A stretch of DNA of 64,000 nt from Jacaranda mimosifolia (GCA_018894105.1 CM032132.1:30493379-30557378); one strand, 5' to 3'. Shown: positions 11,817 through 24,074, counted from the first letter of the stretch. A program made the numbers and translations. The notes: generated by a model from the letters alone, not told the origin.

Positions 11817-11832
11817 TGAGTCCCCCCTCTTT
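11817..11832 (-). other. Polypurine tract of E1
   Basis: On the minus strand AGAGGGGGGACTCA directly precedes the LTR start TGATAGGGG. The same tract is kept in E2 at 38090-38102. Confidence 0.7.
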
Positions 11833-12001
11833 CGAGTCCTGATCGAGAGTTTCAACGAGAGGGAAATGGGAGTAGTATAAGAAATAGGAAACTAGGCCTG
11901 CTCGATGAAAGACCGGAGGGGTGGACAGGGTTTAGGGCATTTAATGCGGCTGTGCAGTTATGCAATTATTGCAGTCGCTTGGGGTTCCGCACAATGTGCA
12001 C

Positions 12002-12009
12002 TATAAATA
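12002..12009 (+). promoter_or_regulatory. TATA box of the opposite-strand gene in E1
   Basis: CTATAAATAG lies about 155 bp before the ATG at 12157, on the strand opposite gag-pol. A matching CCTATAAGTAAG lies about 180 bp before the homologous ATG in E2 (near 38346). Both are followed by AATTTTTCATTT-like sequence. Promoter activity is inferred. Confidence 0.55.
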
Positions 12010-12156
12010 GACATGGTAAGAATTTTCATTTTACATTAACAACATTGCATGAGGTCGACCCAAGCATTATACCACAATCAGCAATCTCCTTCCAAACACT
12101 CACATCACGTAAGTGTGTCTTAACTATTCCTCTTTGATATTTATAAAATAGCAATT

Positions 12157-14591
12157 ATGTTGAAGGTTTTTGGAGATGATGAGAGTAATCGGGGGAGCGA
12201 TAGTAAAGCTACCAGGTCAGATAGGCTTCCGACTAACCATGGGGAAGGTTCGACTAGTGAATCTAAGGGCCTTTCGAGTAATAGCTCAACCTCCAGTGAC
12301 TCTAGCGATGAATGGGTCAGCGTTAGGGTTGAGGCTGGTCCAAGCGAACCTCTAGTGTCACAAGGTCGGTTGTTTACCCCCGATCACTACAGTGAGATTA
12401 GGTCTGAGGTCGTAGAAGGGGACCTGAATATGTTTAGGGGAGTATACCACATTCCTCCAGACTACGAGCTTAATGTCCTAAGGCCTGAGGGTAGGATGCA
12501 CCGAACACCCAACGGCTGCATTACTGTGTTCGAGGATGACCTTAGGTGCGAGCTTAGATTTCCCCTGGCCGAGCTGATAGTTGACCTATTGAGGGGTCTG
12601 CAGGTCTATATTACCCAACTCCTCCCTAATTATTTTTCGACGATATACAGTTTCATCATTTTGATGCATGTCCACAATCAACCTCCTACCTTTGCTAACT
12701 TTAGCAACCTATTTCATTTCCCCATGTTTCGTAAGTCGAGGAGTACCGAAGAGTTGAGCTTTTATTACCTGACGGCCCGCCTTTGTCGAAAACTCCTTCT
12801 AACCCCCGTCTCTTCCTTTAGTTAGAAGTGGAAAAATATATACTTTTATGTTAGGGCTCTTGGTATGGTGGGCTTTAATATCCTGAGGGGTTGGACGCGA
12901 GGGCAAGTTGGAATGTCGGGGAACCAAACTCCGACCTAGACAAACACTTTTGTGCAAGATCTGGTCGAGTTTGGTCAGATGGAGGCATCGGGCTATATTG
13001 AAGAGAGAAATCCTATGATGGCAGGCCTGTCACCTGCACAGCTCGATCTGCCCGTGGATGCTCAATTAGGTAGATGATTTTATGCGCTGCTATTAACTGT
13101 TATGCTTATATTTGTTTGGTCATGTTCAATATGCTTGGTCGTTTGCTTTTATGCAGACCAAGAAAAAATAATGAGTCAAACACATGCCTAGGTTATTGCT
13201 CGTACTGAGAGGAATCGAGAAAATCATAAGCGCGGGGCAGGCACGGTGCCACGACCAGAGCCAACTGTACTAGCCGCAGTGCCTCCTGTTGCCATCGTAC
13301 CTCTTGCCACTACACCACCTACTCAACAATCGGCATCCCCAAGTGGCAGTCCTACTGGTTGAGGCAAGAGGCCAGCAACTACACAGGTAGGACCCCCCCC
13401 CGGCGAAGAAGACTGCGGGCGATAAGGGTAAAGGGAGGTTAGGGCAGCTAGTAGATTCGACCTCTTTGGTCGTTGTGATGATGCGAAACTCTTCGACCTG
13501 ATTGCCCTGCCATCATCCTGGTTTGGGACTGAGCAGTGCACAATTCTATGTCAGTGATGATGGCGAGGGAGACTAGGCCTTGCCTATGAAGGTTTTGATG
13601 GCTGGCTTGTTTACACCGGACCAGCGAAAGATGATGGAGAAGAGTCAAAGCTCAGTGATGAAGGCCTTGGCTTATCACACCAATATGGTAAGGATCTTAG
13701 TCGACTTAAACTTATGGCTGAATGGTTCATGGCACTTTACTCACGCTACCGAGAATGGCGTCTTTGTAGGTTGGCTAGCTAGGCTACCATTTTTTTCGCA
13801 TGTCGGAGTTGTCCCTCTACCATGTGGATCAAATGTAGGAGGGTAACAAAGACATAGAGATGACAAAGGCTGCACTCGATTCTGCCAAGATGGAGATCAA
13901 AAGGCTGACAAAGCAGCTGGAGGAGAATGACGCTTAGCTGGAGGTAAAAGATGCCGAGCTGTTGATGGTTGTTAGCGAGTAGAGTATGGCCAAAGAGCTC
14001 TTGAAGAAATCTGAGGTGGAAGCGCAATCCTACTATAACAATGGTCGAGTGCAGAGGTATGAAGCCGCGTTACAATTTGCTCGACGAGAGTTTGGTAGGA
14101 CCTTGCCCATCATTTGACGAAAGGCCGTTCAGCAATCCATGCTGACCTTCGCTTTCATGGATGCCAATGTTATCTTTTCTCTTGACGATGCTAAGGATGC
14201 ATTTGACAAGGCCTTCAAACAGCTGGAGTTCCTTTGCTATTCATTCAGAGATGAAGATAATGAGCGCCTGAGCAGTACGCTCGACGAGCAACTTCAAATG
14301 TATCCTAATGACCATACTGCGATCGAGGGGCCTCAGGCCGACAAGACAGCCCTAGTGAATAATCCTCCCGCCGTTCTTGCTCATCAACCCCAGGTTGAGG
14401 CAGTTACCACCAAATTCAACTTCGCCAATGATTTTACCTTCCACATTTGTGATGGCAAGATTAATGCAGCTAAATACTTTCTTCCTGGTCCACACCCTTT
14501 CCTAGTCGAGGAAGCCGGACCTTCCAAGCTTCAAGAGGAGGGTGTGGCCATCCCTGAGCGAGCTGAGGGGGTTGGATTGAGTAACCCTTGA
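12157..14591 (+). pseudogene. Opposite-strand accessory gene of Tat element E1 (PF04195-like), decayed
   Basis: Runs against gag-pol, between the 3' LTR and the integrase end. Exon 1 begins MLKVFGDDESNRGSDSKATR. An acidic Ser/Thr-rich N-terminus is followed by LFTPDHYSEIRSEV, then a block (NGCITVFEDDLRCELRFPL...LPNYFSTIYSFIILM) resembling PF04195, a domain labelled putative gypsy type transposon. In-frame TAG stops at 12823-12825 and 12937-12939 break it, and the same frame resumes (KNIYFYVRALGMVGFNILRGW). An 87-bp intron (AG|GTAGAT at 13070 to GCAG at 13156) and a second donor (ATG|GTAAGG near 13690) match positions in E2. The last exon holds a coiled-coil segment (IKRLTKQLEEND) and the C-terminal module 14139-14591, with FNFANDFTFHICDGKINAAKYF. 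A poly(A) signal is at 14673. Function is unknown; a capsid, silencing-escape or regulatory role would be a guess. Confidence 0.78.
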
Positions 14592-14672
14592 ATCTGTTTG
14601 GTTGCCTATGAGGTGTTGTTTTATAATCTCCCTCCCCCTTTTGTAACGATGTAATGAACAGTTTTTAAATTC

Positions 14673-14678
14673 AATAAA
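14673..14678 (+). terminator. Poly(A) signal of the opposite-strand gene in E1
   Basis: AATAAA, 82 bp after the stop codon at 14589-14591, with TTGTAACGATGTAATG-type upstream sequence. Position and strand fit the accessory gene. Confidence 0.55.
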
Positions 14679-15099
14679 ATTGCATTTTTTACTCATCAAT
14701 AGGTATTGAATTTTATTTTACTCTCAACGCTTTCGTTCTTGTTAAATGTCAATTGTTAATGAATAACAATTTTCTCAATTCAATTAGAAGTTGGTGATGA
14801 ACACAATGGAAGTAATGCAAGTGATCGAAAATTGTTGTGTTCCTTAAGACTATTTTCATTGTGAAGAAACAGATAATTTTGTTAAATAAGTCGTATTAGT
14901 TTAATGTCTTTAACAAGGTTGTCTTCAACTACGGGGTCAGGTTATTAATCGAGTGTATTCATTATATTAATGTGTTCACTCATTGTAAGAATTGTTTATG
15001 GTCGGCTTCAAAATTGAAACTATGCAATTTCTTTGCACACGTGCTAAGGCTGAAGAGCCCTAGTCTTGCAGCTTGAAGCTCTCAACTTGGTAACTTTAA

Positions 15100-15500
15100 G
15101 GTCGAGTATAAATGATCGACTCGTGTATTGATTTGGGCTAAGAAACCTTGACTTGGTGGCTCGAAGCCCTTTTGGGTCAACTGCGGGTCAACAATAAACA
15201 ACTAACTCGTTTATTGATTTAGGCTGAGAAATGGCTCTAAGCCCTTTGGGGTCGACAATAAACAATTAACTCGTCTATTGATTTAAGTCGAAAAGCCTTG
15301 ACTTGGTAGCTCACAGCCCTTTGGGGTCGACTATAAACAATTACCTCATTTATTGATTCGGGCTGAAAAGCCTTAACTTGGTGGCTCGCAGCCTTTTGGG
15401 GTTGACTATAAATGATTACCTCATTTATTGATTTGGACTAAAAAGCTTTCACTTGGTGGCTCGCAGCCCTTTGGGGTCGACTGCAGGGTTGACTATAAGT
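15100..15500. repeat. 75-bp tandem repeats of E1
   Basis: Each unit begins GGTCGACTATAAACAATTA, continues through TTTATTGATTT and GGCTGAAAAGCC, and ends CTCGCAGCCCTTTGG. Unit starts lie at 15100, 15186, 15250, 15325, 15400 and 15475, with an exact 75-bp spacing for the last three. The array sits between pol and the opposite-strand gene, the variable region where Tat and Ogre elements often carry satellite-like repeats. Confidence 0.88.
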
Positions 15501-15619
15501 GCGTGATTCTTTTTTCCTGATTTAGGTGAAGAGATACCCTGTGGTAACACGAGCAAATAACTATAGAAATGTTGAAAGTCTGTGTACACGATAGAATACA
15601 GCAGGGAACAACGACCCTT

Positions 15620-18600
15620 TTATACATAAGACTTCTTCAAATTTACAGCATTCCAAGGTCGCGGGAGCTCATTGCCATTCAAGTCCACTAGTTGATATGC
15701 GTTGTGCTTCGACACCTTCACTACAGAATAGGGCCCCTCCCATTTTGGTTGGAGTTTGCCTACATTCCTTGAGACTTTCGCTTTCTTGATGACAAAATCC
15801 CCAGCTTTGAAGCTACACGGTCAAATTGCCTTGTTGTAATGTTCTATCATTTTTTATCTGTACCGCTACATCGTATTGTAAGCTTCATATCGCAGTTCAT
15901 CAATGGTTTCCAGGTTGAGTCCCCTTTTGAATACATTTCTGACTGGGTTATAATTGATCATCTGAGTTGTGTGTTGTATCAATTCAGATGGGATGACTAC
16001 TTTGAAGTCGTAGACCAAGCTATAGGGATTGCGACCCGTGGCTATTCGTGGGGTCGTTCTGTACGCCTATAGCACCCCAGGGAGGTCGTTTGCCCAACTT
16101 GCTCCTGTTCCTTCTAATTGAGCTTTGACATGGTCGAGGACAGTTCTGTTCGTGACCTCTGTCTGATCGTTAGCCTAGGGGTTTCTGACTGAAGTAAAGT
16201 GTTGGCTAATCCCCAAAGCCTTGCACCAGTTCCTTGTATCCTTGCTTTGGAATTGGGTTCCACTATCTGAGATCAGAACTTTAGGTAAACTAAAACGACA
16301 AACATTTTCTTTCAAATGAAACTCTTGATGGCCACATCAGTTATTTTGGGGACTACTTCTGCCTCGACCCACTTGCTAAACTATTCGACCGCGACAATGA
16401 TGAATTTTGTTGACTTGATGTTTTCGGTAAGGAGTTAACTATGTCGATACCCTATTGGTCGAATGGCCACGCGATCTCCACATTTATCATTGACGCCGCT
16501 GGTTGGTGTGGTATGTTTGAGTGGAACTGGCAAGATGGACACTTTCTAGTGAAGTCGATCGAATCTTTTAATAATATGGGCTAGAAATACCCATATCAAA
16601 TAACTTTATGCATCGGGGATCGACCTCTAGAATGATTTCCACAAATGCCTGCGTGGATGTCATGAATGACTTCACGGGCTTGATCTGGAGTCAAGCATCT
16701 CAGAGGTGGTCCGGATATCGACCTCTTATAGAGTTGTCCATGCTCATTGAGGGCAGATTTGACTGCTTGACCTCTAAGGTTGCGCGCTTCATTTTTATCT
16801 TCAAGGACTGTCCCTAAGCTTAGGTAGAACCTTATTAGGGTCTTACTAAGAGAGAAGTGCTTCTTTGACGCTCCCTACCAAATTCTAGTCACGAGTATCT
16901 ATAAAGGGCTTGCTGGTGACCAGGAATGTTTTAGTCCTATCTCTAGGCCCCCTCATCGAACTTGCAAACTTGGAAAGGGCGTCAGCCTGACCGTTTTCTG
17001 ATCGGGGTACCTGGCTGAGGGTGAAACTTTTGAATAGCTGTTACAATTTTTGTACCTCGGCCAGTTACTGACTCATTTTATATTCTTTGGCCTCGAAGTT
17101 TCCTTTGACCTGCTCTGCAAGCATCTGGGAGTTGGTGATCGCCACTATTTGCTCGACGCCACGATATGCTGTTATCATCATGCCGGCAATAATGGCTTCA
17201 TGTTCTGCCTCATTATTGGTGACTGGGAAGTCAAGTTTGATTGCTTAATCTTATTCCTCCGCGAGTAGGGAGCGAAGTGAGACACCAATTCCACCTCCTG
17301 AGGTGGTTGCTGATCCATTGATGTGTAAAGTCCACACGGAGGAGCCATGGTCTTGTTGGTCAAGGAGGTCGAGCCTCTAGGCGACAAAATTAGCTAAGAC
17401 TTGTGTTTTTATGGTTGTTTGGGGTTGAAAAGTGATGTCGAATTCCCCAAGCTTGATGGCCTATTTGGTCAGTCTCCAGATGTGTCTGGCTTCGACAACA
17501 CCTATTTTAGCTGTTGATTTGTGAACACTATGATCGCATGACACTAGAAGTAAGGCTATAGTTTTCGTGCTTCTGTAACCAGGGTAAGGACGAACTTCTC
17601 AATCTCAAGGTAATTGTGCTCGGGCCCCTGTAGTACTTTACTGCAATAACAAATAGGCCGATGAGTACTACCTCTCGTTGAGACCAAGACTAAGCTGATC
17701 GAGGCTGTGGACACGCCAAGTAGAGGTGTAAAACTTCTCTAGTTTGGCGAGCATGGGTGGTGAGGAGAGGTATTGCTTTAGATCGACCAAAGCCTGGTTG
17801 CATTGCTCCAACCACTGGAATCCCAATTTTTTCCCATTCTTGAGTATTTTGAAAAAGGGTAGGCTATTGTCGGCTAATCGTGCAATGAATCTACCAAGAG
17901 CTATGATCCTGCCGATCAGGCATTGTACGTCCCGGACCATTCGAGGCGGGGTGATGTCCAAAACTGCCTGCATCTTCTGCGGGTTTGCTTCAATCCCCCT
18001 TTGACTAACCGTATAGCTTAGGACTAGCCTCCTCAAACCCAAAAGGTACACTTGTTGGGGTTTAGTTTCATACCGAATGCCCGCAATATCAAAAAAGAAT
18101 GATTGGGTCGGTTAGGTGACCATTAGCTTTCTCTGTCTTGATAATCATTTCGTCGACGTAAACCTCCATAGACCTTCCAATCTCGTTTTTTAACATGAAA
18201 TTGACTAATCTTTGGTAAGTTGCTCCGACATTTTTGAACTCGAAAGGCATGACCAAGAAATAATATATCCCATTGGGGACAACAAAAGAGATCTTGTCCC
18301 TGTCCTCGGGTGCCATGAATATTTGATAATAGTCTTGAAATGCATCCATCATACTTAATAATTTGCAATCAGCAGTAGAGTCAACTAACATATCTATATG
18401 AGGCAGAGGGTAAGGATCTTTAGGGCAAGCTTTATTCAAATTTGTAAATTCATTACACATACGCCATTTTCCTTCATTCTTAGGGATGAATACAACATTA
18501 CAAAGCCAAGAGGGATATTGAATTTCTATAATATATCCTGCCTCTAAGAGTTTGTTGACATTTTCCTCGATGATCCGGCATCTCTCAGCGTTGAAGGTCC

Positions 18601-21600
18601 TCGTCTTCTGCTTCACCGGCTTGTACGAAGGGTCCACATTTAGACAGTGTACACTAATGATTGGGTCGATTCCCTGGAGGTTGGAAGCTTTCCATGCAAA
18701 TACGTCGATGTTCCTGCAAAGGAAATCGACCATAAGGCACTCCATGCAGTGGCCCATATCACTTCCGATCCAGGTGGTCTTATCAGGGTTCCCAGGTTCC
18801 AGTTCGATCATTTTGAACTCCTCGACCAACTCGACCTGAGTGTCCTCTAGTTTCCTTTTCTTGCATGCCTGTCCCTCCTGAGGTTCCGCTGTAGGGGCGT
18901 CCCCCGAAGGCTTCAGTTGTGGTCGGGTCTTCTACTCGTTGGATTTGACTGAAATGGTATAGTAACACCATGTTTCCTTAATGTTGCACAAAAGTTCGTT
19001 TATGCCTACTGGGATCAAAATTTTGATCTTCATGTGGTAGATTGAGATGATGGCCCAAAAGTCGCTCAAGGCTGGTCGACCAACGATGACATTGTAGGCA
19101 AATGGAGCGTCAACGACTAGGTAGTTTATCATGAGGGTTTTGCTGCGGAGAGCTTCTCCAAATGATGTGGATAGGTTGACGGATCCTTCCGGGATGATTT
19201 TTGATCCCCCAAACCCGACAAGTGGTGTACGGACTAGCTCAAATTTCAGTTGTCCCAAATTCATTCTGTAGCGCCCCTACTCGAGATAGCACCTAAGCTG
19301 AGGCACCACTCTGATTCAGATTTAATTCTCATACCTAATTCTAACAATATGCCCATCAAAAAAAATTTCCAAAAATTTCAAGGATAACAACAATCTTCAA
19401 CCTAAGCACGTCTTACAAAGGTACGAATTTCAAACCATCACAAGTTCATCATTCATCAATTCATACCTATTACAATTCATAAGTTCAAGTCAAATGTCTC
19501 ATAACATCTCCAAGTTCTCACTAACCATAAAAGTAATCCAAACACAAGTTTAAGCGCCTATTCTGTTACAAAACATATTTACATCCTTCCAAGCCTGAAG
19601 TCCAAAGTCATCACCAAAACCTGTCTGAAAATGTCAAGAGATATTGGGAGAGTAAGTCCAAAGACTTAGTGAGGGATAACTTAAGAAATACATAAGAGAT
19701 CTATCGAGGAAGGTTTAACTCAACAGATCATCAAATAAATATACAGAACATGACAGATTCAGAATCAAACAGTAAACATAGCAAAACAAGAAACGCTCCT
19801 GCCTTATTACTCTAAGACAGATTTCAGACAGACAGAATTCAGATAGGCAAAACAAACCTAAAGCACATGCATTCCAAGAAAATTATAGACATGCATTGCA
19901 GAATCACCTTATTCCAGTCAGACAAACAGATTACCTAAGCGTAACAACTTGGTATATGGCGGATGCCCATACGAGCCGTATAGCGCACCGCTAGTACCTA
20001 GAGGAAAGTCTCTAGCGTATCGTTGACACCGACGGGAAAGTCCCTAGCGTGCCTTATATAACCAAACATTTCGCCCGGATTGGCCCTTGGCCCACATTTT
20101 CTCTATACACATAATAGAATTCACAACCGTTTGTGCAGATGCCCAGGGGAAAGTCCCTAGCACACCGCCGGTTCCCAGAACATAACATAACATAACAGAA
20201 ATGCCTCCAAGGCAACAGGATAGCAACTAACCAATTCAGATAAGCCAACATGGCCAAATAAAGCTGTATAGATAACAGATATGTCGGCAAGGCAACAGAG
20301 AACGGTACAAATTAGTACAGATACAAGACAAACAGACGGACAACTGAGATACAAATAACAGATAAGGTTCTGGGCTCCAGAACAAACAAAAACAGAATCA
20401 ATATCAACGATAACCCTCACAGGGGTGTTCAAATCAGATAATAGATAGCAAATCAGAATTCCAACATATTTCAGATTTCAAACAAACAGAGTACGGTTAC
20501 ATAAACAGAAAACCCACACAGGGGCTTATCACAAATAACAGATAATTAGGAAAGGTTCCAGATTGGCAGACCCTCACCTCTTGTAGTTACAACTAAACAA
20601 CCACAACCCGCAATCTACTGATCGACAAGGCCTAATTCTTCGTCACCTAGTCAAAAGAATATTTCCAAAGTCAAATTCCTATTCGACTCTAGTAACCTTC
20701 TAGAATGGTACCATAAGTATTCTAATATTAGTAGCTTATAAATCAACATGGTGATATAGGCTCATCGGTAGTATCTACACAAGTATTCCAATATATCGAT
20801 TATTCTAGAATTTATCAAGACATTCTCTATCGGTTCCATAAATATCATGATATCCCATTCTTAACTACAAAAGCATATCATATCATTATCCTAATCAATT
20901 CATACCAAATAGTCCAAATTCTACAATTAATTATTCTTAGTCAAATGCCACTTAGTCTCATTACATAATTCTTAATACCATTATTGAATCCAAATTTTTG
21001 GCATTTTGCATGATGTGTTCGGGTCCACTATCAATATTCCTTGCATGGGAATCTTGCATTTACACCTCTATATATACATGTCACTTATCCATTTCATCAA
21101 TCTTGGCATGCAATACAAAGTCTCCAAAGTAGGACATACTATATACATATACATATATATATCAAATACAACCAAATAAATCAAAGTTTTCCACCGGAGT
21201 CCCGAAACCACAAACTGATGACACAGGTGCGTTCGTTGCGTCGAGGAGGTGAAACTGCCTATCCGCTGCTGCCATCCGTCGTCCGCCGAAAAATTTCAAT
21301 GCCACCACCAATCTACTCCTTTCGAGCTCCCGACTCCAATGCCGCCTTCGGTTTATCATTTCGAGGCCTGTAGCCACCGAAAATGAGCTCAACAGCCCAA
21401 AATCTTTCTTCCTCCGCCGCACTCTGATCTCCATCCACCATCCGCCGCTTAAAACCCACATGCAACACTTCCATGATGGTCTCCTTGCTGAGAGCTACCC
21501 AACCCACCTTCCAAAAGTCAAAACCATCGCTAGAAAAGTGCAAACCCAGTTGCTCGCCATGAATGGTATCTCGATCCTCTTCACTCATAGTGGCTCGCCG

Positions 21601-22569
21601 TCCGATCAACAGTACATGTGGTGTGCGAGTGTAGCCGAAGGTGCAAGGAGTGTTTTGGTTAGCTTGGTTTGGAGAAATGTGGTCACCGGAGGGAGATCGC
21701 TAGTGGGAATGGTGGTCGCAGGAGAAGGAGAAAAGGAAGAAGCAAGGAAAAGAAAAAAATGAAAAAAGAAAGAAAAGAAAAGAAGGAAAACAATTTGCTA
21801 CCCGTTTTTGGTTTTAAAATTAAAATTTTCATTTTATGCAATTTAGTCCTCCAAGTTCCAATCAGCCCCAATTAGACCCTACAAATTTTTAAAATTACAA
21901 TTTAAACTCTGTTGACCAAGACCCTCACATGCAAACCCCATCATTTTCAAAAAGTGTTCAATCAAGTTTTAATAAATTTCGAATTGACCCCAAACTTTTA
22001 AAATTTCTAAAATTAAAGTTTTCTTATTAATAAATTGACCACCAAAATTAAATAAAATAATAAGTTAGCAACTATAACATAAAAATCATGAAATTTAAAT
22101 ATATTAAAATTAAATTCTATAATTATGAAATTTTTGGGGTGTTACACATTCTTTTGAAGGTTGATAAGAATATGATGTTGGCAGAACTGCTGTTATCGAC
22201 CAGGACTTTTCTTACTTTGAAATTTGCAATTTTGACCGATACAACCATTGGACAGTCCATCTTGTGGTCAGCTCCTTTGTACTCTAGGTGGGCGAGGTCG
22301 GTGTTGGTGAAAGAAATTGGCTCTGGACTAGTTGAGAGTTGGAAAATTGTTTCGATCGGAATGGATTTGGTCAATTCTAGTCGCCATTGGGTCTGCCTTC
22401 TAGCGAACTTCGAGTCCCTCCCAGTAGGACCTCCAGCAATCATGTCGATAACTCCTCGAATGGGTGGGTAGGGATCTTGGGTAGGTTTCTTTCCTTTTAT
22501 CCTCTCTTCTTGGGCTAGCCGACCTTTCTCTACAGGGAGTTCGATCGGTTTTGCCCCCTTCTTGTCTAG
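15620..22569 (-). pseudogene. E1 pol: protease, RT, RNase H and integrase, with a nested LTR
   Basis: The protease lies just upstream of the solo LTR (VRKVLVDNSSSANIIFLSTF, near 22170-22230) and resumes beyond it (NLGQLKFELVRTPLVGFGGS, 18932-19264). RT is at 18089-18829, with KQKTRTFNAERC, PKNEGKWRMCNEFTNLNKACPKDPYPLP and VVPNGIYYFLVMPF. The active site reads YVDE instead of YVDD (near 18150), a catalytic substitution. After a frameshift the connection continues at 17668-18051 (VSQRGIEANPQKMQAVLDI). RNase H fragments (LHINGSATTSGGGIGVSL, NNEAEHEAIIAGM) follow at about 17150-17340. The integrase region is shredded by stops, but its tail is clear (WEGPYSVVKVSKHNAYQLVDL...RPWNAVNLKKSYV, stop at 15620-15622). 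It cannot make a working enzyme. Confidence 0.88.
19266..22146 (-). mobile_element. Solo LTR, 2.9 kb, of another gypsy family
   Basis: A 2881-bp block begins TGTAGCGCCCCTACTCGAG and ends GGGGTGTTACA. It is flanked by the perfect duplication CATTC (19261-19265 and 22147-22151). The inverted ends (TGTARCRCCCC / GGGGTGTTACA) are those of long plant gypsy LTRs of the Tekay/Del kind. No gag-pol sequence is found inside. Read on the minus strand it starts TGTAACACCCCAAAAATTTC and has a TATATATA box near 21071-21078, so the minus strand is the likely orientation. It splits the protease of E1 and is therefore younger than E1. Open frames inside at 21041-21762 are not recognisable proteins. Confidence 0.85.
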
Positions 22570-24053
22570 CATGTTCATCAATGTATTTTTTGAGATGAAC
22601 TTGTCGAATCAGCCTCTTAATTTCATTATGCAAGTTCAAACAGTCTTCTGTATCATGGCCATTTTGCTTGTAAAAATAGCAATACTTCTTGAATTTTCTC
22701 ATGGCCTTCGTCTTGATCAGCTTCCTGGGATTTTTTAAGAGGTTATCATGCTAGATGGCGAACAACACCTCTTTCCTCGGGAGATTAAGCGGGGTATAAT
22801 CATTGAAGCGCTTAATGGGAGTCGGCGGCCTTTCCTGTGTTGGCAATCATCTTTCTCCTCGTTCTTCTTCTTATCGACTTCAGGGTTGCCATATTTAAGT
22901 TTGTTCATGTCTTTCTGAGTCATATATCTTTCCTCAAGGTCGAGCAGCTCCTCTATCGACCGGGGCCGTTCACGCACCAACGCGTTGGCGCATTCTTTGT
23001 GTTTAAAACCCAAGAAGAGTACGTCGATCAAGAACTCGATCCGGGGGCTCAATCTTTAGTACTTCCATGTTAAACCTGATGAAGAAGTAGCGAAGGGATT
23101 CCCCTTCATTCTGTTCACTGTATACAGATGGGTATGAAGAAGCTTTGCCTTTCTTCGACTAGCAAACTGGTGCATAAATTTGTCACACAACTCGTCGTAT
23201 GAATATATCGACGCCGGCTCAAACTTAACAAACCAATCGAGCACAATCCCTTGAAAGTAGTTACCAACATCTTAGCATGGATATAGTCATTATGCCCATG
23301 TAGCTGCATCATGTGCTCAAATTGCATCAAATTTTTATTTAGGTCCGACCAGTCGTCATACCGTGGCAGACTGATTGGGACTTTAGCATCTGTAGCAATG
23401 CGCTCCTCGATGAACTCCTGGACGAACGGCGACTCCCTTTCTCATCAAAATCTCTACAGCCCCTCAAGGTGGTGGTTTCTTTCGGTGTTCCTCCTCGAGA
23501 TCTCCTCCAAATGCTTGTTCAGCTATTGGACTTGGTGAGACACCTCCTCCCACTCCTCTCTTTCAGCTTGTGATGCGTTTTTGTACGGCTGGGGTCTTGA
23601 GCGCTCGACCCTATCGCGTTGCGGGGCTTGAATGGTCCGAATACTAGGATCAACTGAATCAGCCACTTTTTCACAAGGGATAGGTCGATCCATTTCCCTA
23701 GAAAAATGTCCTAAACTGGTTTTGCGTCTCGAGGGAAGTCGTTTAGACTCTGGTCAACTATGATTCTCTCTAGGTAATCTCTCCTCAAGGGGTGCTGGTT
23801 GTGGGGTAGTGCTAGCTGCTAGTTCTGGTTGGATGGCATGTTGATTTAGAGCAGTGGAGAGTTGGGCAGAAATTTGGGTAGATATCTGCTCGCTGATGAG
23901 CTGCATTAATTGGGGCATAGTTAGAGTGACCACTTATTCTGGCTGGGCGCTCAGCCCTGGCGTGCCAGGTTCTTGCTGAGGTTGATGATGAGGAGGAGTG
24001 GTAGACCTCCTGTTTTCTTCCCTTTCCGAAGTAGCTCGTCTGGTGTTAACCAT
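22570..24053 (-). pseudogene. E1 gag (broken)
   Basis: Starts MVNTRRATSEREENRRSTTP at 24053, 42 bp inside the LTR. A first stop follows SAQPE near 23934, where the frame otherwise continues with VVTLTMPQLMQLISEQIS. The central capsid part is visible as MQFEHMMQLHGHNDYIHAKM (about 23270-23330) and IYSYDELCDKFMHQFASRRK (about 23150-23210), which resembles the retrotrans_gag domain. The nucleocapsid finger is KKYCYFYKQNGHDTEDCLNLHNEI (22600-22700). Several stops and shifts divide it. E2 carries the same protein in a similar state. Confidence 0.85.
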
Positions 24054-24074
24054 TTTCGATTGCGAACTCAAAGT

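Noticed and set aside
15100..15500. Regular repeats considered as a CRISPR-like array
   Set aside because: Plant DNA, units abut with no unique spacers, and the position is the known variable region of a Tat element.
21041..21762. Plus- and minus-strand open frames of about 100 codons
   Set aside because: They are within the solo LTR and match no protein style. GC-rich LTR sequence explains them.
19266..22146. Complete LTR element instead of a solo LTR
   Set aside because: No second copy of the end sequences and no gag-pol motifs were seen inside.
22088..22471. Plus-strand open frame of 127 codons
   Set aside because: It lies partly in the solo LTR end and partly antisense to E1 gag/protease. 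The minus-strand frame is the real Tat protein.
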